Below, one piece after another: positions 23,201 to 34,431 of a stretch of 64,000 bases of DNA (positions within the stretch are counted from its first letter, which is position 1; each line of letters opens with the position of its first letter). Both the position numbers and the translations under genes were made by a program. Source of the stretch: Eutreptiella sp. 'Long Island Sound 2002' (taxonomy: Eukaryota > Euglenozoa > Euglenophyceae > Eutreptiales > Eutreptiaceae); contig OZ038384.1 in the NCBI GenBank assembly GCA_964036045.1, positions 96,723,474 through 96,787,473 of the forward strand, written 5' to 3'. The notes below the pieces were generated by a model. It was not told the DNA's origin and did no database searches. It was given only the letters and a program-made list of their open reading frames with translations.

Positions 23201-26200
23201 ATTTGAACAAGCGGGGGGAAATTGCACGAGGTGGGGTCGCACGGGTGCTCAGATGAGAACGGGGAGGACAAGGAGCACAAAGGCAAAAAGACCATTCAAA
23301 GGCGGAGAAGGAGAAAACCATGAAAACACGGGAGCAACGGCGCCAGCGCCGGCCGCTAGGCTCCGTTTTTGTGGGCCAAGCCCCACAAAAACGTAGCCTA
23401 GCGGGAGCTGCCTCCTGCTTTTTGCACAATATGGTTGCCCTATTGGCAGAAAAGGATTGCCAGATGGGCAGCAAGTATACATGCCAAATATGGCGAAAAA
23501 AATGGCAAAAAACTGCCTAAAAACGCACAAAATTGACCGTAAATCATCGAAACGGCACCAGATTTGGCCAATTAGGTTGCTTTTCTGACGTTTTGGCCCG
23601 AGCCGGTCATTTTAAGGGGCTACAACATGATGTAACTTCGCAGGCAAGAGCCAATACGGAATTCAGCCCCAAATTTTCGGAGACTGCCCGAAAAGCTGCT
23701 TAAAACAGTCCTAATTCACCAAAACGACCATCATCGGCCCAAAAGAAGAAACGTCGCGTTCTTAGAATTCCATTGCGATCATTTTAAGGGGCTGCATTGC
23801 AAGGTTTTGAGAAGGGCTGTCTTCCAGGGGGGGGGGGTCGCGTAACGTAGTAGTTGGTCACTGCTTCTGGCGCGGGGTCAGGGGCCCCCAACACCCCGAC
23901 CCCCACAGAAGCCAGCCCCCTGCGGGGGGGATTTGAACAAGTGGGGGAAAGTTGCACGAGGTGGGGTCGCACGGGTGTTCAGATGAGAACGGGGAGGACA
24001 AGAACAGAAAGGCAAAAAGACCATTCAAAGGCGGAGAAGGTGAAAACCATGAAAACACGGGATCAACGGCGCCAGCGCCGGCCGCTAGGCTCCGTTTTTG
24101 TGGAGGAAGCCCCACAAAAACAGAGCCTAGCGGGTGCTGCCTCCTGCTTCTTGCCCAATATGGTTGCCCCATTGGCGGAAAAGGCTTGCCAGATGGGCAG
24201 CAAGTACACATGCCAAATATGGCAAAAAATATGGCAAAAAACTGCCAAAAAACGCTCAAAATTGACCATAAAACATGAAAACGGCACCAGATTTGGCCAT
24301 CGAGGTTGCTTTTCCGACGTTTTGGCCCGAGCCGGTCATTTTAAGGGGCTACAACATGGTGCAACTTCGCAAGCAAGAGCCAATACGGAATTCAGCCCCA
24401 AATTTCCGTAGACTGCCCGAAAAACCGCTTAAAACGGTCCTAATTCACCAAAACGAACATCATCAGCCAAAAAAAAGAAAAGTCGCGTTCTTAGAATTCC
24501 ATTGCGATCATTTTAAGGGGCTGCATTGCGGGGTTTTGAGAAGGGCTGTCTTCCAGGGGGGGGGGGGTCGCGTAACGTAGTAGTTGGTCACTGCTTCTGG
24601 CGCGGGGTCAGGGGCCCCCAACACCCCGACCCCCACAGAAGCCAGCCCCCTGCGGGGGGGATTTGAACAAGTGGGGGAAAGTTGCACGAGGTGGGGTCGC
24701 ACGGGTGTTCAGATGAGAAAGGGGAGGACAAGGAACACAAAGGCAAAAGACCATTCAAAGGCGGAGAAGGAGAAAACCATGAAAACACGGGAGCAACGGC
24801 GCCAGCGCCGGCCGCTAGGCTCCGTTTTTGTGGGCCAAGCCCCACAAAAACGTAGCCTAGCGGGAGCTGCCTCCTGCTTTTTGCACAATATGGTTGCCCT
24901 ATTGGCAGAAAAGGATTGCCAGATGGGCAGCAAGTATACATGCCAAATATGGCGAAAAAAATGGCAGAAAACTGCCAAAAAACGCTCAAAATTGACCGTA
25001 AATCATCGAAACGGCACCAGATTTGGCCAATTAGGTTGCTTTTCTGACGTTTTGGCCCGAGCCGGTCATTTTAAGGGGCTACAACATGATGTAACTTCGC
25101 AAGCAGAAGCCAATACGGAATTCAGCCCCAAATTTTCGGAGACTGCCCGAAAAACTGCTTAAAACGGTCCTAATTCACCAAAACGAACATCGTCGGCCAA
25201 AGAAAAGAAAAGTCGCGTTCTTAGAATTCGATTGCGATCATTTTAAGGGGCTGCATTGCAGGGTTTTGAGAAGGGCTGTCTTCCAGGGGGGGGGGGTGGC
25301 GTAACGTAGTAGTTGGTCACTGCTTCTGGCGCGGGGTCAGGGGCCCCCAACACCCCGACCCCCACAGAAGCCAGCCCCCTGCGGGGGGGATTTGAACAAG
25401 TGGGGGAAAGTTGCACGAGGTGGGGTCGCACGGGTGTTCAGATGAGAAAGGGGAGGACAAGGAACACAAAGGCAAAAGACCATTCAAAGGCGGAGAAGGA
25501 GAAAACCATGAAAACACGGGAGCAACGGCGCCAGCGCCGGCCGCTAGGCTCCGTTTTTGTGGGCCAAGCCCCACAAAAACGTAGCCTAGCGGGAGCTGCC
25601 TCCTGCCTTTTGCACAATATGGTTGCCCTATTGGCAGAAAAGGATTGCCAGATGGGCAGCAAGTATACATGCCAAATATGGCGAAAAAAATGGCAGAAAA
25701 CTACCAAAAAATGCTCAAAATTGACCATAAATCATCGAAACGGCAACAGATTTGGCCAATGAGGTTGCTTTTCTGACGTTTTGGCCCGAGCCGGTCATTT
25801 TAAGGGGCTACAACATGATGTAACTTCGCAAGCAGAAGCCAATACGGAATTCAGCCCCAAATTTTCGGAGACTGCCCGAAAAACTGCTTAAAACGGTCCT
25901 AATTCACCAAAACGAACATCGTCGGCCAAAAGGAAGAAAAGTCGCATTCTTAGAATTCGATTGCGATCATTTTAAGGGGCTGCATTGCGGGGTTTTGAGA
26001 AGGGCTGTCTTCCAGGGGGGGGGGGTGGCGTAACGTAGTAGTTGGTCACTGCTTCTGGCGCGGGGTCAGGGGCCCCCAACACCCCGACCCCCACAGAAGC
26101 CAGCCCCCTGCGGGGGGGATTTGAACAAGTGGGGGAAAGTTGCACGAGGTGGGGTCGCACGGGTGTTCAGATGAGAAAGGGGAGGACAAGGAACACAAAG

Positions 26201-29200
26201 GCAAAAGACCATTCAAAGGCGGAGAAGGAGAAAACCATGAAAACACGGGAGCAACGGCGCCAGCGCCGGCCGCTAGGCTCCGTTTTTGTGGGCCAAGCCC
26301 CACAAAAACGTAGCCTAGCGGGAGCTGCCTCCTGCTTTTTGCACAATATGGTTGCCCTATTGGCAGAAAAGGATTGCCAGATGGGCAGCAAGTATACATG
26401 CCAAATATGGCGAAAAAAATGGCAGAAAACTGCCAAAAAACGCTCAAAATTGACCGTAAATCATCGAAACGGCACCAGATTTGGCCAATTAGGTTGCTTT
26501 TCTGACGTTTTGGCCCGAGCCGGTCATTTTAAGGGGCTACAACATGATGTAACTTCGCAAGCAGAAGCCAATACGGAATTCAGCCCCAAATTTTCGGAGA
26601 CTGCCCGAAAAACTGCTTAAAACGGTCCTAATTCACCAAAACGAACATCGTCGGCCAAAGAAAAGAAAAGTCGCGTTCTTAGAATTCGATTGCGATCATT
26701 TTAAGGGGCTGCATTGCAGGGTTTTGAGAAGGGCTGTCTTCCAGGGGGGGGGGGTGGCGTAACGTAGTAGTTGGTCACTGCTTCTGGCGCGGGGTCAGGG
26801 GCCCCCAACACCCCGACCCCCACAGAAGCCAGCCCCCTGCGGGGGGGATTTGAACAAGTGGGGGAAAGTTGCACGAGGTGGGGTCGCACGGGTGTTCAGA
26901 TGAGAAAGGGGAGGACAAGGAACACAAAGGCAAAAGACCATTCAAAGGCGGAGAAGGAGAAAACCATGAAAACACGGGAGCAACGGCGCCAGCGCCGGCC
27001 GCTAGGCTCCGTTTTTGTGGGCCAAGCCCCACAAAAACGTAGCCTAGCGGGAGCTGCCTCCTGCTTTTTGCACAATATGGTTGCCCTATTGGCAGAAAAG
27101 GATTGCCAGATGGGCAGCAAGTATACATGCCAAATATGGCGAAAAAAATGGCAGAAAACTGCCAAAAAACGCTCAAAATTGACCATAAATCATCGAAACG
27201 GCACCAGATTTGGCCAATGAGGTTGCTTTTCTGACGTTTTGGCCCGAGCCGGTCATTTTAAGGGGCTACAACATGATGTAACTTCGCAAGCAGAAGCCAA
27301 TACGGAATTCAGCCCCAAATTTTCGGAGACTGCCCGAAAAACTGCTTAAAACGGTCCTAATTCACCAAAACGAACATCGTCGGCCAAAAGGAAGAAAAGT
27401 CGCATTCTTAGAATTCGATTGCGATCATTTTAAGGGGCTGCATTGCGGGGTTTTGAGAAGGGCTGTCTTCCAGGGGGGGGGGGTGGCGTAACGTAGTAGT
27501 TGGTCACTGCTTCTGGCGCGGGGTCAGGGGCCCCCAACACCCCGACCCCCACAGAAGCCAGCCCCCTGCGGGGGGGATTTGAACAAGCAGGGGGAAATTG
27601 CACGAGGTGGGGTCGCACGGGTGCTCAGATGAGAACGGGGAGGACAAGGAGCACAAAGGCAAAAAGACCATTCAAAGGCGGAGAAGGAGAAAACCATCAA
27701 AACACGGGAGCAACGGCGCCAGCGCCGGCCGCTAGGCTCCGTTTTTGTGGGCCAAGCCCCACAAAAACGGAGCCTAGCGGGAGCTGCCTCCTGCCTTTTG
27801 CACAATATGGTTGCCCTATTGGCAGAAAAGGCTTGCCAGATGGGGAGCAAGTATACATGCCAAATATGGCGAAAAAAAATGGCAGAAAACTGCCAAAAAA
27901 CGCGTAAAATTGACCGTAAATCATCGAAACGGCACCAGATTTGGCCAATGAGGTTGCTTTTCTGACGTTTTGGCCCGAGCTGGTCATTTTAAGGGGCTAC
28001 AACATGATGTAACTTCGCAAGCAAGAACCAATACGGAATTCAGCCCCAAATTTTCGGAGACTGCCCGAAAAACTGCTTAAAACGGTCCTAATTCACCAAA
28101 ACAACCATCGTCGGCCAAAAAGAAGAAACGTCGCGTTCTTAGAATTCGATTGCGATTATTTTAAGGGGCTTTATTGCGGGGTTTTGAGAAGGGCTGTCTT
28201 TCAGGGGGGGGGGGTCGCGTAACGTAGTAGTTGGTCACTGCTTCTGGCGCGGGGTCAGGGGCCCCTCACACCCCGACCCCCACAGAAGCCAGCCCCCTGC
28301 GGGGGGGATTTGAACAAGCGGGGGAAAGATGCACGAGGTGGGGTCGCACGGATGCTCAGATGAGAACGGGGAGGACCAGGAGCACAAAGGCAAAAAGACC
28401 ATTCAAAGGCGGAGAAGGAGAAAACCATGAAAACACGGGAGCAACGGCGCCAGCGCCGGCCGCTAGGCTCCGTTTTTGTGGGCCAAGCCCCACAAAAACG
28501 TAGCCTAGCGGGTGCTGCCTCTTGCCTCTTGCACAATATGGTTGCCCCGTTAGTAGAAAAGGTTTGCCAGATGGGCAGCAAGTATACATGCCAAATATGG
28601 CGAAACAAATGGCAAAAAACTGCCAAAAAACGCGTAAAATTGATCGTAAATCATCAAAAAGGTACCTGACTTGGCCAATTACGTTGCTTTTCCGACGTTT
28701 TGGCCCGAGCCGGTCATTTTAAGGGGCTACAACATGATGTAACTTCGCAAGCAAGAGCCAATACGGAATTCAGCCCCAAATTTTCGGAGACTGCCCGAAA
28801 AACTGCTTAAAACAGTCCTAATTCACCAAAACGACCATCATCGGCCAAAAAAAAGAAAAGTCGCGTTCTTAGAATTCCATTGCGATCATTTTAAGGGGCT
28901 GCATTGCGGGTTTTTGAGAAGGGCTGTCTTCCAGGGGGGGGGGGTCGCGTAACGTAGTAGTTGGTCACTGCTTCTGGCGCGGGGTCAGGGGCCCCCAACA
29001 CCCCGACCCCCACAGAAGCCAGCCCCCTGCGGGGGGGATTTGAACAAGCGGGGGGAAATTGCACGAGGTGGGGTCGCACGGCAACGGTCTGCATGACAAC
29101 GGAAGACAAAGAACACAAAGGCAAAAAGAACCATGCAGAAGCGGAGAAGAAGAAAAACTCGAAAAAAACGGGTTCAACGGCGCAAGCGCCGGCCGCTAGG

Positions 29201-29774
29201 CTCCGTTTTTGTGGGCCAAGCCCCACAAAAACGGAGCCTAGCGGATTCTGCCTAATGCTTGTTGCCCACTATGGTTGCCCCATGGGTCAAAAAGCCTTGT
29301 CGGATGGGCAGCAAGTATACATGCCAAATATGGCAAAGCTATGGCAAAAAACTGCCAAAAAATGCACAAAGTTGGCCGTAAATCATCCGAATGGCACCAT
29401 TTTTGGCCAATGAGGTTGATTTTTGAAGATTTTCACCCAAGCCGGTTATTTTAAGGGGCTACAACATGGTGCAACTTCGCAAGCAGAAGCCCATACCAAA
29501 TTCAGCCCCAAATTTTCGGAGACTGCCCAAAAAGCTGCTTAAAACGGTCCTAATTCACAAAAACCACCATCATCGGCCAAATAGAAGAAAAGTCGCGTTC
29601 TTAGAATTCCATTGCGATCATTTTAAGGGGCTGCATTGCAGGGTTTTGAGAAGGGCTGTCTTCCAGGGGGGGGGGGTCGCGTAACGTAGTAGTTGGTCAC
29701 TGCTTCTGGCGCGGGGTCAGGGGCCCCCAACACCCCGACCCCCACAGAAGCCAGCCCCCTGCGGGGGGGATTTG
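20286..29774. repeat. Satellite B block 1: 13 tandem units of about 730 bp
   Basis: Unit starts (AACAAG) are at 20286, 21016, 21746, 22476, 23206, 23936, 24666, 25395, 26124, 26853, 27582, 28313 and 29043, so unit length is 729-732. Each unit has a 52-bp hairpin (20433-20484 in unit 1), two copies of a TCATTTTAAGGGGCTRCA box, a 10-11 base G tract in CTTCCAGGGGGGGGGG, and a GC-rich inverted repeat bounded by CTTCTGG..CAGAAG. The tail is CCCCCTGCGGGGGGG. Open frames recur on both strands but change with indels and cross unit borders, so they are not called as genes. Unit 13 is the most diverged. Confidence 0.97.
20433..20484. repeat. Conserved hairpin of satellite B (example copy)
   Basis: CCGCTAGGCTCCGTTTTTGTGG is followed by a short loop and its complement, forming a stem of about 23 bp. 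In most copies one position is mismatched (ACGTAGCC). In the copies near 27768, 29231 and 34618 it reads ACGGAGCC and the stem is perfect. Confidence 0.85.
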
Positions 29775-29862
29775 AACAAGTCCAAAATGTGGTAATCTCA
29801 GCGTCATACATCTGACTCTAACTCGACGAATGGCACCAAAAAAAAGCGTCCAAGGAGTGGAA
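29775..29862. other. 88-bp non-satellite insert between B13 and A2
   Basis: Sequence starting TCCAAAATGTGGTAATC, unrelated to A or B, sits between two AACAAG motifs (29775 and 29863). It is the only such insert in the array. Confidence 0.7.
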
Positions 29863-32800
29863 AACAAGCGGAGGGGGGCTCCACGAGATGGGGAAGGGCG
29901 TTGTGCGGGCTGTGATGCCTCTGAACGGTATGTGTCGGACGTAGAAGTCAGATTGCACGATATGCACATGCATGATCAAGTATTTATAACAAAGAACGAT
30001 GAGCATTTTGAGCAAATTTCAATGAAGCAAAGATACATGATATGTTGTGGAGGATGTGGAAAAGTAGGATTAAATGAATCCTTCGTGTTTCGTCCTTGGT
30101 CTGGCTTTTCCTTTGCTGGTGCGAAGCACCATCAAAAGAAAAGCCTTATTACATTTCTAGCCATTTTCGGGTCGCCTTTCCATGTCGGAAATGGAGCCGG
30201 GCGGTGACAAACAAAGGCAAAAACACTCCTTTGCCTTATGTTGAAGCTAGCAGCGCAAAGACAGGGAGGGTGCATTGGGCAAGATTAGCGACACAGGGTG
30301 CAAATAGCATACAATTGACATATTCATAACTCGGGCCCATTGTATCGGATTTTGACAAAAATACAGGCAATTTTGGTCAATTCGGGAGTGTTGTTTTCAT
30401 TTTTGAGCTCAAAAAGGCGTCTGCGTGCGCTGGGAACCGTGAAATCGAAAAGCGGTGCTAAAACAAAATGACGGCGGTTTTCCAATTAAACAGCAAGATG
30501 CGGCTTCTAGAATCATTTATAAGATTGGTCTTAGATCGAAATTTCGTGCACTGTAGCCCGATTTCACTTTGGACAGTCAAAATGAAAGATCGCAAATGCC
30601 GGCGGCTGCAAAATGCACGCGTGCACAGCAAATAAATAATATAGCAAATAGATTTCTTGCGTTTTGGGACCAGTGGCTCCTTGATAGTGTTGTTCGGCAC
30701 CTCAACTTTGCTAGTGCACCTTTAAATCGCATCCCTAGCTTATATGGAATTAGTGGATGCTGGTAAAGAAGTTAAAACCTGGTAAAGGTCCTAACTTTGT
30801 GAAACAGCCATGATTCATCAAAACAAATATGACGGCGCCAATCAGCTCTCCGAGGCAGTCATGTAGAGGGGCTGCATCGTACACGTTTGAGGTATGTTTC
30901 GTTTCGGCGCGCGGATTGTATACAATGGCATGAGGACTGCTTTTAGAGGGGGGCGGGGCCCCATTCCCCGGCCCCCTAATTAAAGGCCCCCATGGGGGGG
31001 GGGGGTGAACAAGCGGAGGGGGGCTCCACGAGATGGGGAAGGGCGGTTTGCGGGCTGTGATGCCTCTGAACGGTATGTGTCGGACGTGGAAGTCAGATTG
31101 CACGATATGCAGGTGCATGATCAAGTATTTATAACAAAGAACGATGAGCATTTTGAGGAAATTTCAATGAAGCAATGATACATGATATGTTGTGGAGGAT
31201 GTGGAAAAGTAGGATTAAATGAATCCTTCGTGTTTCGTCCTTGGTCTGGCTTTTCCTTTGCTCGTGCGAAGCACCATCAAAAGAAAAGCCTTATTACATT
31301 TCTAGCCATTTTCGGGTCGCCTTTCCATGTCGGAAATGGAGCCGGGCGGTGACAAACAAAGGCAAAAACACTCCTTTGCCTTATGTTGAAGCTAGCAGCG
31401 CAAGGACAGGGAGGGTGCATTGGGCAAGATTAGCGACACAGGGTGCAAATAGCATACAATTGACATATTCATAACTCGGGCCCATTGTATCGGATTTTGA
31501 CAAAAATACAGGCAATTTTGGTCAATTCGGGAGTGTTGTTTTCATTTTTGAGCTCAAAAAGGCGTATGCGTGCGCTGGGAACCGTGAAATCGAAAAGCGG
31601 TGCTAAAACAAAATGACGGCGGTTTTCCAATTAAACAGCAAGATGCGGCTTCTAGAATCATTTGTAAGATTGGTCTTAGATCGAAATTTCGTGCACTGTA
31701 GCCCGATTTCACTTTGGACAGTCAAAATGAAAGATCGCAAATGCCGGCGACTGCGAAATGCACGCGTGCACAGCAAATAAATAATATAGCAAATAGATTT
31801 CTTGCGTTTTGGGACCAGTGGCTCCTTGATAGTGTTGTTCGGCACCTCAACTTTGCTAGTGCACCTTTAAATCGCATCCCTAGCTTATATGGAATTAGTG
31901 GATGCTGGTAAAGAAGTTAAAACCTGGTAAAGGTCCTAACTTTGTGAAACAGCCATGATTCATCAAAACAAATATGACGGCGCCAATCAGCTCTCCGAGG
32001 CAGTCATGTAGAGGAGCTGCATCGTACACGTTTGAGGTATGTTTCGTTTCGGCGCGCGGATTGTATACAATGGCATGAGGACTGCTTTTAGAGGGGGGCG
32101 GGGCCCCATTCCCCGGCCCCCTAATTAAAGGCCCCCATGGGGGGGGGGGGTGAACAAGCGGAGGGGGGCTCCACGAGATGGGGAAGGGCGGTGTGCGGGC
32201 TGTGATGCCTCTGAACGGTATGTGTCGGACGTGGAAGTCAGATTGCACGATATGCAGGTGCATGATCAAGTATTTATAACAAAGAACGATGAGCATTTTG
32301 AGGAAATTTCAATGAAGCAATGATACATGATATGTTGTGGAGGATGTGGAAAAGTAGGATTAAATGAATCCTTCGTGTTTCGTCCTTGGTCTGGCTTTTC
32401 CTTTGCTGGTGCGAAGCACCATCAAAAGAAAAGCCTTATTACATTTCTAGCCATTTTCGGGTCGCCTTTCCATGTCGGAAATGGAGCCGGGCGGTGACAA
32501 ACAAAGGCAAAAACACTCCTTTGCCTTATGTTGAAGCTAGCAGCGCAAGGACAGGGAGGGTGCATTGGGCAAGATTAGCGACACAGGGTGCAAATAGCAT
32601 ACAATTGACATATTCATAACTCGGGCCCATTGTATCGGATTTTGACAAAAATACAGGCAATTTTGGTCAATTCGGGAGTGTTGTTTTCATTTTTGAGCTC
32701 AAAAAGGCGTATGCGTGCGCTGGGAACCGTGAAATCGAAAAGCGGTGCTAAAACAAAATGACGGCGGTTTTCCAATTAAACAGCAAGATGCGGCTTCTAG

Positions 32801-34431
32801 AATCATTTGTAAGATTGGTCTTAGATCGAAATTTCGTGCACTGTAGCCCGATTTCACTTTGGACAGTCAAAATGAAAGATCGCAAATGCCGGCGACTGCG
32901 AAATGCACGCGTGCACAGCAAATAAATAATATAGCAAATAGATTTCTTGCGTTTTGGGACCAGTGGCTCCTTGATAGTGTTGTTCGGCACCTCAACTTTG
33001 CTAGTGCACCTTTAAATCGCATCCCTAGCTTATATGGAATTAGTGGATGCTGGTAAAGAAGTTAAAACCTGGTAAAGGTCCTAACTTTGTAAAACAGCCA
33101 TGATTCATCAAAACAAATATGACGGCGCCAATCAGCTCTCCGAGGCAGTCATGTAGAGGGGCTGCATCGTACACTTTTGAGGTATGTTTCGTTTCGGCGC
33201 GCGGATTGTATACAATGGCATGAGGACTGCTTTTAGAGGGGGGCGGGGGCCCCATTCCCCGGCCCCCCTAATTGGACTAACCCTAACCAAGCGGAGGGGG
33301 GCTCCACGAGATGGGGAAAGGCAGTGTGCGGGCTGCCATCGCCTCTGAAGGGTATCTGTCGGACAACGAACTCAGATTGCACAATATGCACGTGCATGAT
33401 CAGCTATTGATAACAAAGAACGATGAGCATGTTGAGGAAATTTCAATGAAGCAATGATACATGATATGTTGCGGAGGGTGTGGAAAAGTAAGGTTAAATG
33501 AATCCTTCGTCTTTCGTGCTTGGTCTGGCTTTTCCTTTGCTGGTGCGAAGCACCATCAAAAGAAAAGCCTTATTACGTTTTGAGCCATTTTCGGGTCACC
33601 TTTCTATGTCGGAAATGGAGCCGGGCGGTGACAAACAAACGCAAAAACACTCCTTTGCCTTATGTTTAAGCTAGCAGCGCAAGGACAGGGGAGGTGCATT
33701 GGGCAAGATTAGCAACACAAAGTGCAAATAGCATACAATTGACGTATTCATAACTCGGGCCTATTGTATCGGATTTTGACGAAATTGAGGGCAATTTTGG
33801 TCAATTCGGGGGTGTTTCTTTCATTTTTGAGCTTACAAAGGCGGCTGAGTGCGCTGAAAACGGTCAAATCGAAAAGCGGTGCTAAAACAAAATGACGGCG
33901 GTTTCTCAAATAAACAGCAAGACGAGGCTTTTAGAATCATTTCTAAATTTGGTTTTAGATCGAAATTTCGTGCATTGTAGCCCGATTTCACCTTGGACAG
34001 TCAAAATGAAAGATCGCAAATGCCGGCGACTGCAAAATGCACGCGTGCACAGCAAATAAATAATATGTCAAATAGATTTCTTGCGATTTGGGGCCTGTGG
34101 CTTATATATAGTGTTTTTCGGCACCTCAACTTTGCTAGTGCACCTTTAAATCCCATCCCTAGCTTATATGGAATTAGTGGATGCTGGTAAAGAAGTGAAA
34201 ACCTTGTAAACGTCCTAACTTTGCAAAACAGCCATAATTGATCGAAACGAATATGACGGCGCAAATCAGCTCCTTGAGGCGGTCATTTAGAGGGGCTGCA
34301 TCGTACACTTTTGGGATATGTTTCATTTCGGCGCGCGGATCGTATATAATGGCATAAGGACTTCTTTTGGAGGGGGGCGGGGCCCCTTTCCCCGGCCCCC
34401 CAATTAAAAGCCCCCCATGGGGGGGGAGGTG
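29863..34431. repeat. Satellite A block: four tandem units of about 1145 bp
   Basis: Units start at 29863, 31008, 32153 and about 33286. The first three (A2-A4) are nearly identical with an exact 1145-bp period. The fourth (A5) and the isolated A1 are clearly more diverged, so the centre was recently homogenised or duplicated. The A4/A5 junction carries ACTAACCCTAACC in place of the usual G tract. A 65-codon frame starting MDSQNERSQMP is preserved in all A copies, but this follows from sequence similarity alone. Confidence 0.95.

Noticed and set aside
20286-29774. Recurrent 60-190 codon open frames in satellite B on both strands
   Set aside because: They cross unit borders, shift with one-base length changes between units and have low-complexity composition. 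Repetition alone explains their recurrence.
29830-30207. 125-codon frame in satellite unit A2 with CxxC pairs
   Set aside because: Open only because of one base change (AAGCAAAG versus AAGCAATG). Sister units have a stop at the same place.
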